A DNA stretch of 64,000 bases from Limanda limanda (GCF_963576545.1 NC_083641.1:14196893-14260892), one strand, 5' to 3'. Numbered from the stretch's first letter, positions 35,371-48,869 are shown. A program made the numbers and translations. Notes: generated from the letters alone by a model not told the origin.

Positions 35371-35952
35371 CCCTGGCTGGTTAGCTCTGTCTTCTGAAGC
35401 TGGAGTCACATGAACAGCTTTGTGAGGATTTGTGCAGCCCAGCCCTGAGCATCTCAGTGGTCGAATTCGTTTCATGCATAAATCTTTGGTGGTTCCATCT
35501 ATTGGTGGGATAGATCTATGGGGGAGTGGGTTTTGGGCGAGTGTGACGTACATCAGACCAATAATCCCATTGGAAGCACTCTCGCACATAGCTTCTGACA
35601 TAGAGGAAACACAACAAATCGCGGGGGTTGTTTTTTTCCAGAGTTTTTGGGACGGTAGACATGCCAGATACCCAAAATAACGTGTAGAAGCAGTACAAAA
35701 GTGGCATTTTCATAATAGGTGCCCTTTAATTAATTTCAATAGATTATTGATCGTATATCTACTATGCTGTTTGCTCCAGCCTAGTCGTGTGGTGGTGAAG
35801 TGCAGTCATGCTGCGTTCTTGAGCGTCAGGTAGGCTACGGTCTGGCTATGTCCCGTGGTATGGTATCCTATTTTAATTTAACATCTTCAATGGTAAGAGA
35901 CCACACAGGGATGGATAATGAGCGTTATTTAACATCAAATTACAGATTAGAT

Positions 35953-36690
35953 CAGGGCTGCAACTAACAACTATTCTAATAGTCGATTAGTCACCGTTTA
36001 TTGAAATGATTAATCGACTAATCGAATTGTGAATGACACAAATTCTGAATTGCTCTTATTTAGAAAACAGCTTTTAAATTTAGCTTGAGGTTGTTCGAGG
36101 CATGTGATGACTGAAAATAAAGACAATTAAGATCGAGCCTTCATTAAAAAAAATGTATTTTAATAAACTTTGCTGCATATAAGGGTACTGTTGACACAAA
36201 AGAAAAGAAAAATCAAGTTTCTGTTTAATTTAAACCAAGGACAGGCAAAGTGCGAATAATAAAAAAAGAAAAATTAATTCAAGTATCCATTTTTCCTGTT
36301 AACAAAAATGACAGGGAAAATAACAGCAATATAAACATCCACAAACCAAACTACAGTCTTCTTCGGACTAAATAATTTTTTTTTCGGACTATGTAAAGGG
36401 TGAAGTTCTCCCAAACTTTTGACTTCCTCGTACACGATGGAACGGACGCCGCCATTGGTCCATGTTCTGTCGCTATATTGCACATGCGCGACTTTCAGAC
36501 ATAGGAAGGAAGCGAGATGGCTCACTCCTCAGCTACTTCCATCAGAACCTCCTGTAAAACGACTTTTAGTTCAGCTGCACGGCACGAGAAACACGCGCTA
36601 TGACGTAACCAACTATTCATCGACGAGTAAATTCAACTATTTTTGTCATCGATTTTTGTAGACGATGTAGTCTTATTGTTGTCCCCCTAC
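35953..36690. mobile_element. hAT-like non-autonomous element (CAGGGCTGCAACTAAC end)
   Basis: The left terminus CAGGGCTGCAACTAACAA followed by TCGATTAGTC and ATTAATCGACTAATCG motifs is characteristic of a very common vertebrate hAT-type MITE. The right end near 36660-36690 (GACGATGTAGTC, ATTGTTGTCCCCCT) is a diverged inverted counterpart. No clear 8-bp target duplication was found, so the right limit is approximate. Confidence 0.65.
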
Positions 36691-36699
36691 TTCAGATAT

Positions 36700-38305
36700 G
36701 AGAGACCCCCTCAGATTTTTGACTTTGTTGCTTTCATGGGAGCTAGTCCTCACTCTCTGGGAGCTCGGCTCCCTCTGGCTCCAACGTAATTCGAACACTG
36801 CTTTGGAGCCATTTAAAGACACGTTTTTCAGAAATAAGTAGCTAAAGTAATGTAAATGAAGAATTTCACTAATTACTTTAATGAGTGAGGAATCAGGAAA
36901 ATAATGTAATGACTTTTTTCAGTGAGGAATGTCTCGGGTACTTTTTTCAAGTAACACTCCCAACACTGAATTAATGCATGAAAGAGTATTTCATTATGAG
37001 ACAGAGGGATGAGTGACTGATACGCTGAGTATTATGTTCCATTTACACAGATAGGGATCCTGCTCCTAAGCCAATGGGGTTCATTAACTTCCCTCATGGT
37101 GATGATGATGGATGTTGGCCTATATAACACATGAACAAATGGAGCAGCATAATACCAAACTGGCTTCTCTTCTGTTTCTTCATGTCTTCCAATAAGCTGC
37201 TGCTCTGTATTTCTACTTCTCTCTATTTTCCCGCCTGTATTCATTTAGCGCCTTTTGTCAGTCTCACATTCTCCCCTTTTTACTGTCTCTCATTATCCAT
37301 GTCCTGTTCATGGCCTCTTTAAAATCTCTTTTTTTATTGAGGTTAACTTCTCATTGCTCCTTGTCTCTGACTCTCTCTTTTCAGTCCCTGTCCTCACAGA
37401 CACACACATGGTCACACCTTGTCTCTTTCTTAAAGACCTACATACGTGTTTGTGATTCCAGCAATGAGGTGATGAATGACTTGTTTTTCTTGTCTGTGTG
37501 ACTCTGTCCTTTCCCCTCGTCCTAATTAAAGATATTTCTGCTGATTTAGCTCAGCCCCACCTGTAGTGCTGTTTATACAGCTAAATCTTACAGAACAATT
37601 CTTGCTGAAGCCCGTTAAGCTGAAGCTCTACTGTAGTTTGATGAATGTCTCTTAACTTGTGTTTTGATTGGGAATGGATGATTATTTCTGTGAAGTGTGG
37701 AACGAGCCTGGAATATTAACAAAGCTCCATGTGAGTGTATGCCTAAAAATGCAAGCGTGTGCTAAACTTCACGAGTGTTTGTGTGCGAGTTCTCTTTGTT
37801 GTCCTAATTATTTTCCCCAGAAATGCTTACAATCTCTTTAGAATGTTGAGGTGATGCTTTTCTTTACTACTTCACCTAGGTTTTGGGGACGTTTTGGGAA
37901 CTTATCAGAAATTGGGACAGTTGACCAATGTGCCACACATCAGTGCAAGCTGACATGAGTGTGTTTTAAAGGGAACAACTCCGAAGCTCCTAATTAAAGG
38001 GTCTATGTTAAGGATCCCATACTGTAGAACGTGGGGTTCCTATGTCTGTTTATGCCACTGTGCCAGCCACAGCCACTGGTCAGAGGCATTAAGTTTTAAG
38101 GATGGAAACATCAAAGTCCCACAGAAACCTATTTCTGGATGTCACAATTCTTCATTCAAAAGTGAAAACATGACATACTTCATATGCAAAGTGTGGTCAC
38201 TCCTACAAGACTGTACAGAACTTGTAGTACTGACACATCCTGAGAAGTTTCATCTTCTTAGGCGCTCATCTTCTCAGTGTTTTCTTTGGCTATTTTACAC
38301 ATGGT
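36700..38305. other. Interval without recognised genes
   Basis: Ordinary AT-rich noncoding DNA with a pyrimidine-rich part at 37190-37400. No repeats or exons I can support. Confidence 0.4.
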
Positions 38306-39000
38306 CAGTTTACCATTACATTATATTTCATTTAGCTAAGTGTATTCAACCGTGAGGGTACAAACCCAGAACAACAAGAAGCAAGTAAGTACAATTTTCT
38401 TCAGGAAAGCCAAACTACAAGGTGCTATATCTAAGTAACATAAAAGTGCTACTAAATATAGTTTTTTTTTTTCCAAGGTGTTATTTGAAGAGATGTGTCT
38501 ACATCGGAAGATGTGTAGACTTTGTGCTGTCCTGATGTCAATGGGGAGCTCGTTCCACCAATCAGGAGCCAGGACAGACAATGGTCGTGATTTTGTTGAG
38601 TGTTTAGCTCGCAGTGAGGAAGCAGCAAACCAATTGGCCGATGCAGAGCAGAGTGGATGGGCTGGGGTGTAAGTTCTAACCATGTCCTCGATGTTAACTG
38701 GGCCCGATCCTTTCTCAGCACGGTACGCAGGTACTAGTGTTTTGAAACGGATGCGGGCAGCCACTAGTAACCAGTGAAGAGTGTGAGAGAACTTAGGTCG
38801 GTTGAAGACCAGTCGAGCTGCTGCATTGTGGATGAGCTGCAGAGGTCGGATGGCACTAGCAGGCAAACCAGCCAGGACGAAGTTGCAGTAGTCCAGGCGT
38901 GAGATGACCAGAGCCTGGACCAGAACCTGTGCCCCCTTCTGAGTGAGAAGGGGAAGTATTCTCCTGATGTTGTGCAGCATGAATCTACACAAGCGTGCAA
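38306..39000 (-). mobile_element. L2-type LINE, 5'-truncated 3' end
   Basis: On the minus strand the element ends with ACTTAGCTAAATGAAATATAATG, given here only in part as AGCTAAATGAAATATAAT, the classic L2 3' tail. Upstream is the end of the reverse transcriptase ORF. The 5' limit is near 39000 where similarity to coding LINE sequence stops, so this is a dead-on-arrival insertion. Confidence 0.8.
38336..38992 (-). pseudogene. C-terminal fragment of an L2/CR1-type LINE reverse transcriptase
   Basis: 218-codon frame with the typical post-catalytic L2 blocks in order: MLHNIRRILPLLTQ, VLVQALVISRLDYCN, IHNAAARLVFNRPKFSH, LHWLLVAARIRFKTL, YTPAHPLCSAS and WWNELPIDIRTAQSLHIFR. The reverse transcriptase catalytic core and the endonuclease are missing. 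A few residues normally between FSH and LHWL are deleted in frame. The last ~45 residues before the stop are the non-homologous 3' end read in frame. Not functional alone. Confidence 0.8.
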
Positions 39001-39004
39001 ACTC

Positions 39005-42000
39005 TTAACAGAGGCCTGCAACAAAGAACATTAATGCAGCTGTGCGTTAAACACACACCATGTTTCTAGCTTCTTGACTGAATTGTAGTTCAACATAGAA
39101 AGACATGTTGTGTCCCACTCTGTGAAAGCATGCTTACAGGATTCTATGTGGGACAGAGAGGATTGTGTTAACACCATAGACGCACTTAAGGCCAAGCATT
39201 CGTCAAGGAAACTGTCTTTGCCGCTGTCATTAAAGGTCCATATAAAAGCTGAAGCTGTTTTTTTTTTTTTAAATCCTTCTAAGGAATGTCAGCACATAAT
39301 TAAGTTAGATGAAAGCAGGGGAATTAGAGGCTTCTTCCACTTTAAACACAAACGACTCAATCAGAACCTCGAGCTAAATGTGCGACAGACGGCTACATGA
39401 TCATAAGGAAGATAAACATCCCTCTCCTCGCCTCCATCCTTTCTGCTGTGTCACTTTTCCTCGTGCCTTAACTATCCGTCTGACCTGCTGGAGATGTCTT
39501 TCTCTCCACCTCCCTGCGTGTTCTTTTCTCTCACCTCCTTTGTCTAACCCTCGTCATTATGTTTGTACAGCCTGTGAACATCATCTCTTGTTCATTCAGA
39601 TTTATGCACGAGCATCCCTTCCACCTACATTCTCCTCTCTCGCCCCACTGATTCGCTGTCCTATTTCCACATCTTTAACTGCATTTTAAATTTTCTCCTC
39701 TCACTCGCATCACTTTCTCCCTCACCTCACTTGCCCCCTTACGCTCCCTCTCGGGTCCTTGAATGCACCACCCACAGCTCCACAGCATACTAAGTTTCAA
39801 GCTGGGCCCTGATGCACAGGCTCTCATTGATTCGGAATATGAAATCCATCATAACTGACATTTGATCTGTTTCATCATGTGCGCCCCCAGAGAACGGCAG
39901 CACTGCTAGCGTTAGCCGCACTCAGAACCAATATGACATTGTTTACCCCAGTGGCTCCTGCTAATAACCGTATGCGGCTCGCTTTAGGCTGCTGCTGTTG
40001 CAGGTATAGATGTAACTGCGTAGGTCAGGTTCTTTTTCTGTGCTGAGTTCTAGATTAGAAAGCAACAGAGTCATGCTAGATTTCCCCCTGTTTCAAGTCT
40101 GAAAGTATTGTAGAAGGAAAATTCTATACCCGCAATCATTAGAGACTCAGGAAGCCTTGCAGTATTTACAACCAGACTCAACTGACTAAAGTCAACAGAA
40201 ATCTGTCTCCACCAATGACTGCATTGTATTAACTGGATTATTTGTGTATTGGGTGCCTTAAAGTAATGTCAATTTCACATTTATGGCATCAATGTGTTGT
40301 GCATTCTTTAGTGTTTTTTTCGGTGTCATTATTAATTTTGGTGCCTTTTCACAAGTGGCTAGTGAAAAACTAGATTTTAAAACTGAAATAAGTATGCAAC
40401 TGTGAATTCAAACTAAAAAATAAGCAAACATTTTTAAAATTGTAATAGAATTCCTTTACATGAAATGTTTATTCTCATAAATATTCAGATTTTGCAATCT
40501 AATTTCTTATTTTTTGCTATTTTCCCATTCATATTTAAACTACAAATCAGAATTCCTTTTTAGTTTCAGATTGTTATTTTCCAGTTTTGGGGTCGGGGGC
40601 ATGGCATCAAGTGAGTTGAACATTTTCAGTTTGATAGGCAAAATCTTCAAGAAGGATTTAATTTTTTCAAATGAACCAAACAATTGGCACTGATTTGGCT
40701 CCATAAGCTAACTGCCCATGTTTACCAACACACGCATGAGAGTGGTATTGAACTTCTCATTTAACTCTTGTCACAACACTGAATAAGCAACGTGGAACTA
40801 TTGCATCTAAACAAATTGAAAGTGACAGAAGTTTGTATTTTATTTTTTACTCCACTGATTTTTTCCTTTTCTAGTTCCCCCGTGATTCCAAGTATCAGAT
40901 CAAGGCTGTGTATTGATTATGAGCTTTTGTCTCGGTATAGCAGTCACACACGACTGCATCATACAGCTTTTTCCCAATGCTCATTAAAGTTACCTACACA
41001 CACAGCAGTGAACTGAAACTATATGTCCGTGGAAACTCTGGTCGCATCCAATTTAGACCAAAGTAGCATGAGGGTTGAGAAATAGAAATTCCAGGGTTAA
41101 TGACTAACCCTATTTGCAGTCCTCAGGGGGGTATGAGGAGGAGAGAGTGAGCTACAGGTGATGGATCGAGGGAGGAGGATGAAGAGGGAGCTGTAGAGAT
41201 GAGTTTCAGAGGATTCTTCTGTGGGATGAGAGAAAGATGCAGCTCTCGGAGTGAAAAGGCAGACTGTTTTCTAGGATTTTATTTTTGTATTTCCATTCGT
41301 CTGCGACGGGAGTCGACTCTCTTCCAGCTTGTGTCTCTGATTACATCCCCAAGTCAGGCAGGGTGTGTGTTTGTGAATGAGGGGGAGTACGTGGAAGTGA
41401 TGACACACAAAGGGGGGAAAAAAAACTCCACAAATGAACTACAGAGAGGAAGAGGAAGATGGCTGTGTTCCAGTTGAACCCGCATGATGAAAGCCCACAG
41501 GTGCAGTTTTCCCGCTGACTCCACCACAGCACACTGGAGCAGCATGCATGTTTCCCCGTGTGCGACAACATATCAGCGTGTGTGTTTGTGTGCGTGCTTT
41601 GTTTCTGTGTGTGTGTGTGTGTGTGTTTTATACGAGAGCCTGTTTGCCCACCAACTTCACTTGGACCGGAGGGAAGTCATGAGACTGCTAATTAGCGGCA
41701 CAGAGGAAAGCAGCCCCAGCGGCCAATCAAATCTGCTTTTGAAACCGGCTCCCCCCGAGACGCCATGGAAACGGGGCGACTGAGTAACCAAGGTGATGAG
41801 ATGTGATGTCATCTATTTGGGGGTACACATTACTGTCATCTTTATTAATGAGATGAAAGAGAGATTTTTTATTTTTTGTGCATTCCAATGCAAGCGCGTC
41901 GCTCAGTTCCTCTGACGGCTGTCGGCTCCTCTCGTCCCTGCAGTTTTTGTCATTTACTGTTTTTCATGTTGGGAAAAGTTGAGGAAGGAGCTTGAGGAGG

Positions 42001-42740
42001 GACAGGTTCATTCAGAGTGCAAGTTCGAGATTTTTTTCTTTCTTCAGACATGTTTTCACTCATGCAGCTTAGTGAATTTGGTGTAAATTCAAACACACTC
42101 CACACTGTTGCTTTAGTGGTTGCAGGTGCCACATAAAAATGAAAAGCAACAGTATGCAAAAACTGGATCTGATAACTTATGTTACGTTTCCCTTTCTGTA
42201 AAGCTGCACTTGGTAGTATTTTAAAAAGCAGAGGAGAGAAAGAGAATGTGAGGGTTTTAATGAGTGTAAGTGTGTTTTAATTCAAGAACCCTCCCTCCAG
42301 TCCCATCCAAGGCACATGACCAACTATTGTAACCATAGCATATATATATATTTAAATTTGTCCTGCCACAGTTTCATAATGAACCAAACATTTTCTCATA
42401 AAATAAGAGATCACTTATCTCTATTTGCTTCCTGCTCACTTTCTCGCATGCGCTATTGTACATTAAGTTGTTACCTTCCAAGCAGACAGAGTAGACCACA
42501 TAGTCTCAGATGCAGTTGTGCACGTATACAAGTGTGAGCTCAGACTTTCATAGATATCAGGTCAAACACTTGGTCAGATACTCCCTCTAGCTCTGGTTGG
42601 TGGAATGGGAGCTCTGGTTTCTTTTCAATAGCCTTAATTAGCTGGAGCTGGAGCCAGAGAAGCCATATTTTTCTGATTTTACCTGCCACATGTGCTACTG
42701 TCGAATCATAGTGACAGTTTTAGTAAATACAATAGTTATA
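39005..42740. other. Interval without recognised genes
   Basis: No exon with supported splice sites. Contains a short (GT)n at 41605-41630 and otherwise unremarkable AT-rich sequence with scattered pyrimidine tracts. Confidence 0.4.
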
Positions 42741-42937
42741 AGGGATGAGCGAGTACAGCATTATCTGTATCTGTTGACCATATGAATTATCCGTATCCGT
42801 ACTCGAAGTGGGCGGAGCCTAACCAGGAAGTGGGTGTGATTTAACCCGGAAGTGGGTTCAACATAACTTTCTTTTTTAACTTTGAAATTTTTTTATGATT
42901 TTTTTATTTTTATTTTTTTTAAATTTATTTCCACACC

Positions 42938-42982
<45 letters not shown>

Positions 42983-43720
42983 TGAGATGCGAGGGACGTT
43001 CACTGTCTCCCGGAGAAACGAACACTCCGTGTTCCCAGCACAGAAAGACGCGAACCACATTCGTCCACAAGTCATACAGACTGGTCCTGTTATTTTCACT
43101 TTACACTAACACCTAAAGTCCAGTGCAGTGTAATTGTTTGCCGTGATAATTAAATGCCTGTGTGATAATAAATGACAATTTCAAACCATACAAACTGTCA
43201 TGTTGTACTGTATTTAATAGAGGTTTACTTTACTGTAAAGTAAGTGTAAATGTAAAGTGAAAACAACAAAACCAGTCACCATGACCCGTGAACAAATACA
43301 ATTCACGTCCTTCCATACCAAAAACACAGAGCGTTCATTTCTCCGGGAGACAGTGAACGTCCCTCGCTACATCTCCAGCGCTCCTCTACTGAGCCAATGC
43401 AGGTCTTGTGAAAATTTTCCCAAAGACTCGTACCCGAAGACCCAGTCGGGAAATGAACGAATCATTTCTGCTTCCTTGACTGAGCCTATGGAACAGTCCC
43501 GATGCGCAGTGAACCTGAGTGACTGAGAGACAGAGAGCTGTTCTGTGAGTGAGTGAGCAGAGCCGTGTGTGACGGGAGGAGCGCTGTGACGCTGTGTGAG
43601 GATTTTCATTCGGTCCGAGCACAGATAATGACTCCGATTACTCGTATAATAATCGTACTCGGCAAAAGTGCTTTATCCGTACCGGATACTCGTTTCAGCC
43701 GAGTATCCGGCTCATCTCTA
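42741..43720. mobile_element. Foldback-type DNA transposon with two levels of inverted repeat
   Basis: Outer ends AGGGATGAGCGAGTA (left) and, reverse-complemented, AGAGATGAGCCGGATACTC (right). Both arms carry TATCCGTA and TACTCG words. Inner arms of ~125 bp (42977-43105 and 43252-43375) are inverted copies; the block TTTCTCCGGGAGACAGTG with flanking GTTCACTGTCTCCCGGAGAAA is the clearest match. Flanks ATAGTTAT and AAAGTTAT may be an 8-bp target duplication with one mismatch. No transposase; the small ORFs are not conserved. Confidence 0.7.
42940..42981. repeat. (GT)n microsatellite inside the foldback element
   Basis: About 40 bp of GT next to an inner arm. Confidence 0.95.
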
Positions 43721-43724
43721 AAAG

Positions 43725-46700
43725 TTATTTTTACTAAATGTTCTCCACTGCACCTATAAACAAATGATGACAGCAACAACAGAGCCTTGCTTGTGGGTTG
43801 CCTGATACACTGAGTAAAACAAACAGTCTGTTGGTAATAGAATTCTTGTCAATAATTTAGCAGGAGTTGAATTGCACAACAAATTTAGAGCGGGAAGAGA
43901 TATAGTGTAGCATCTACCTCATAGGGATGATTATACAATACAAGGGAAACAAATGTTTGAGTGATGGAAACATGGTTATATTCTTAGAATGAGTGTGGAC
44001 AAGCAAAGGCAAAGAAAGATGGCAAGACAACGCTCCAGGGAAATAGACCGATGCACGACATCACTCTTCATTTGAACATTGATTGAGGTGTGTGTATGCG
44101 TGTTTATGGTCATGCATGTGTGTCTGTGCGCGTGAACATTTGCATTAACATGTGAGGAGTCAGGAGAATAGATAATTTCTCGACCCAGGATAGTGTTCGA
44201 TTTGCACTCTATCTATTATTCATCTGCCTATCCATCTGTCCCCGAACCATTATTACAAAGGTCAAAATGCCCTCATACGTACTGTACCACATACACACTC
44301 TCACACTCTAAGTCATCAATAAGCATTAATGCATATCTGTACATTGTGTCCTAGGAGGGCATTTAACAGGCAGAAGTACAATATTGGAGCGATTGTGAAT
44401 CCTGATCTCTTCAATTAGCTGGATGCTGCACAGGTCCGAGTAGCTTTAAGTCTATCAAGGCAAATTACGTTTGATCAGTTCTTCTTCTTTGCCTTCAGTC
44501 GACTACGTGGTACGGATGGGACCCTAAATGTGACGTTCTGATGCTTCCTAGATCATCTGTGCTCTTATTCTGCCATTGTGGGAAAATAGGCTTTTTCTCC
44601 CTTCTGCAGAAAGTCAGAGGAAAAGATCAATACCTGTCATGTCTGCAGCATGTAACTCCCTGCGATACAACTGCCATTTTTACAGCGCTGGGTATCAATC
44701 TTCCTCGACTAAAATAAGTGTGGTCATTTTCCAAAGCGTCGGATTATTCCACGTGATTTCCCTTGTGTCTTTTAGCCGCCTCTGGGTTGAGACGTATGGA
44801 GGCCACAGTGGAAATAATTAAGAGGAGCTCTGATCGCATTTTAAGAACAAATTCACGAGGCTCATCCACCTACTCAGCGCGGAGACCTATTTGGGGAGAG
44901 CAAGCGCAAACAGAAATCCATGGAAAATGCAAGTGATGAGATGGATGACATGCATGGCAGCATGCGATAAGGAGCATTCATTCTCTGAACAGGCTCATCC
45001 CAGATTCCATTGGGCTACATTTCAATCACATGCTGAGAAAAGCAGACTTCTGCTGTGCACTGCGTTAATCCCAGACGTGGAGGGTAAATCTGTACTTCAC
45101 AAAGGTCACCAGGTAACGCACGTCATGTGCAAACCAAGCTAATGCTGCATCAGCCCAAACTTTATTGTTTGATCCAGATCCCATCCACATTGAAGATGGC
45201 AGAATATATGACCTTTATTGCAGCCATTCCCCAAGTTACAATCAAAATGATTTGGCTTATACAACACCGTTAACACCTTTGAACAACTGTAACAACTTGT
45301 GGCTCTTCAGAGGGTTGCTAAAAACATACACCTTTTCCGTAGCGATGTTACTGTCATCACAGGAAGTCCGTGACTCTACCGGAACCGTTTCAAAATAAAG
45401 AATGTAATATAAAACAACAGAAAGACACTACTGGCGATATTAACAATAACATATGTTGGGTTAGCTACAGGTCATGTCATGTCGTCCTTCTCTACATAAA
45501 AACTATATGATCATATATACACACAGACTTTGTACTCACAACAACCAGTAACTTTAAACACAGGCTGCACTGCGGCCTCAGGAGCTTGAAAATCTAGTGA
45601 CTGCTGCAGCTGAAATCCTGGCTAAGTGCTCATATAGCATTTAATCTTGATGAGGACACATTTCAAATGTCTTGCCGAATACTGAGTTGTGCACAGTTCA
45701 TGTCTTCCTCAATCCTTATCTATCCTGTCTCCTCTCCTTCACATCTCCCCTTCATTATCAATGAGGATCTAAGGTAAAAAAAAAAGCAAAAGGGGATCAC
45801 CTGGATTCACCTGGACTGGTCTGTTACTTGAACTCCGGCTCTCGGTTGTGGGCGTTGTCACTGTGTGACGCGGTGATGATCAAACAGCCGAGGTCTCGTA
45901 CTTCACACAGCGACTTGTGGCTGGCTTCGGCTCAGCTTTGTTAAAGGGTTGTCCCACAAAGCTGGTGCGGTGGCGGATTTTAAAAGGAGAGAGAGCGCCA
46001 CTTTCATTTTCACATTAAAGAGTTTGGGTTTGCTTTGTGTGAACTCTTCTGTTGCAGTTTGAAGTTCAAGCCTTTGTGTTCGAGGCGTTATCACTCGCAG
46101 AACTTCCAGGGTTGGTTGGGTTTGTTACTTTGTCCCCATGTGCTTTTGTGTGAAGTGGTGGGGGTGTGCATTTATAATGAGTTTGTGTGTGTGTGTGTAT
46201 GTGTGTGTGTGTGTGTGTGTGTGTACATACAAGCTGGAGTGTGTCTGTTTACATTCAATCACTTACATGTTCAAGTGGCTGAGAGTCAAACCGATGTGTA
46301 AATAATCACAACACTAATTGTGCAATATGTTCTGGGTAACGACACTCTGAAGACTCGACGGGTCTTGTTGTGTGTTAATGTGGCCGCGAGTCGGTGATTG
46401 GGAAATTTTATTTCCTTCCAAAAACGGCTGCAGTTAAATAAGGAAAGTCAATGTGTATTACTGCTTTGATCTATGCATGTCGTAAAGGTGCCAGAGCTTT
46501 TATCTCAATCACCCCCGAGTCTTTTACTGTTTCCAGCTGACATCCGTTCAGAGGCAGCTACCCGAGAGGAACTCGCCGCTGTTATTGCTCCAGCCAATGA
46601 TAATTGAATTCTGGTGTGATAATGCCACAACAATCAAATCAGTGGAAGTGAAAGTGCGTTAACCTGAAAGCACATTGACTCAAGTGAAGCATAAACACAG

Positions 46701-48147
46701 CGCAGGTGTCTGTATAACAGCATTACCATCACTATATGCACGTGTCTTATTCAATGTAACCTGATCAGCATCCACGTCCGTAGCACAGGCGGCTGCTGGA
46801 CAACTCACGCAGCAACATCTGGCACTGGCACAATCCACTCACTGTCAAACAGACACGACTCCACGGTCACTCCGCTGCATTGAAACACTGTCTCCTGAAT
46901 TAATCAAGAGTTCTCTTAACATTAAACTGAGTTTTGTTGAGAGCCGCGAAGGGACGATACAATAGCGCTGATTTATGCTCTAGCTGTGTTTCGTACGCTT
47001 ATCTTTATTTATTTCCCTTCCGCGGGCATCACTTTCTTTACGCTGTTTAAATAATGCAGCTGCAATTTTGCACAAAAGACCGTTATACAAGGTCACATGG
47101 AGATGAACAGTGAAAAGCTATTGTGTAACAAGTTCCTCCTTACCTTGTTTTATGATGGAGCGTAGAGACCAGCCACTGTATGAAGATGCTGGCTCCAAAT
47201 CACGTCAACAGTGCAAGATGGCGTCATCCGTATCCTGGATATTATAGCTTCATGTTTTTACAACAGGGGGAAGTGGAGTTTATTGTCCTCTCACTTGCAA
47301 AGATTCACAACACAAGATGGCTGGGTTTAATTTGCCTGAGGCTCACGTAAGGCTTCAATGTCGGTACTGTTTCCCTTCTTCAGGAGCAGCATTCTAGCCC
47401 TTTACCTAATTTGCAGTTAATGTGCAATGTTTCTGTATTGTTAGAGGTTGTTGTCTTGCAACTTGTGTTTCGTGTTATTTTTGTTTATTTTCATGGAAAG
47501 TAGCTGAGACTAATGCAGATATATGTCAGCTAGTACGAGGCTATGCATATTCCACGGATGACAGATGACCACAGTTCTAAATCTGAGCGCAGGAACCGAG
47601 AAGCAGCGGGAGACTCACTCCAAGACTACTTACCATCATATTATGTCCGGGCGACTAAACATAATTCCTGTCATTATTCCTGCTTCCTGTTCTAGCCTGG
47701 AAAATGCCCGGATTGGTTCTCAGTGCTGTTTGTCCCTGACCGGAGATGATTGCGTCTCACTAACTCTCCGCTCTGGAATGCTCTTTAATGTTCTGCTTGC
47801 ATTCTTTCCATCCCATTCCCACTGAATCTCTCCCAATCTGTTTTTATTTTCTACATCAGGCCACAGCCACTAATGCTCCTCTGAGTTTCCAAGTGATAGG
47901 GAATTGCAACCCCCTCCCCTCGCTAATGAATAGGCCGTCATGGCTGCGTGTTGTGCTGCGGATGGGTTGGATGGTTAGATGCATATGTCTCAGACACCAG
48001 CCGTCTGAGACACGCTTACACAAAAATATTCACAGTTGGTATCCGTTTAGGAGGGAGATCCTAACTAATGAAGGCTCCTTCTTTTAATGGCAAGTCAATG
48101 AGCCATTCAAGCCTAAGTCTGAAAGATTCATGAGCGGGAGCTGGGGC

Positions 48148-48179
<32 letters not shown>

Positions 48180-48580
48180 TGCTGTCAATGAAAGTTATGG
48201 TATGAGACAGTTACGTAGCGCTGACTATAAGAACTATGAATCCAGTGCTTATGGCATTTGATATACAGTACAGCACCAGAAGGTCACATTCAACCAGTTA
48301 CACTAACCAAGCATCACTTTTCTTATATTAGACCCATACAAGGTTAGCTTATCACATGCCTCACCAAGAGATAACTATTGTTATGTTTATTATTAAAGGA
48401 ATATTGAAAAAACACATTTTTTTGCCAAGCTGAATCCTAGACTGAAGATATGTGTTGGCTGGAGGAGCTCAAACGACTGATCCTCTTCTGTGGCAGAGCT
48501 GGAAGGCTCAGGAAAAGCTTTGTCCATTTACCAGTGAAGGTCACAGATGATGGTTTTTCCTATTTTTGAGACAAAGAGCT
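43725..48580. other. Interval without recognised genes
   Basis: About 4.9 kb. (GT)n tracts at 46183-46222 and 48149-48180 only. Several stretches, for example 46500-46620 and 44740-44830, are of balanced composition and could be conserved noncoding DNA, but that cannot be judged without comparison. Confidence 0.4.
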
Positions 48581-48589
48581 GAAAGCTCT

Positions 48590-48800
48590 GGTCAAACTGG
48601 GGGGTCGTGTTGTCAAGGTGCTGAGTAAGATTCCGATGGAGAGGCTTTGGATTCAGACCATTCAGTATAAATTCCATCCTGGTTATGGAACTGTTTCCAG
48701 TATTTACCCAGCCCACATGTGATGGAGGAGGCCTTTGACCATGTTCCTTGGGATAAATTGAGAGTTGGTACTGTCCAACTCTCAATATATCCAACAAGTT
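48590..48800 (+). pseudogene. Decayed LINE reverse transcriptase fragment
   Basis: Plus-strand words in two frames resemble non-LTR reverse transcriptase: KVLSKIPMERLW, YKFHPGYGTVSS (compare the FRPGRGT block) and, one base out of frame, MEEAFDHVPWDKL (compare the K/EAFDRVP block holding the first catalytic Asp). The fragment has at least one frameshift and a stop. Family assignment is uncertain. Confidence 0.35.
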
Positions 48801-48869
48801 GGTCCTTGTGTAGCTAGAGTCAAGCAATCTCTGACTGCATTCTCAGCAGGTTAATTGTCTTGTCCAAGG

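Larger units (their letters stand above)
33393..35725. mobile_element. TTAA-flanked 2.3 kb non-autonomous DNA transposon with a GC-rich core
   Basis: Left end AGGAGACCTATTATGCCC and right end, as reverse complement, AGGGCACCTATTATGAAAA are inverted termini. Both are directly flanked by TTAA (33389-33392 and 35726-35729), the target duplication used by piggyBac and Kolobok elements. The interior is unusually GC- and CpG-rich (34000-35400) and has no recognisable transposase; its long ORFs occur on both strands and reflect composition. Superfamily between Kolobok and piggyBac is undecided. Confidence 0.75.

Noticed and set aside
33213..36712. GGGGGTCTCT at 33214 and AGAGACCCCC near 36702 as termini of a larger host element
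   Set aside because: The match is short, no target duplication was found, and two well-defined elements lie between them; not enough support.
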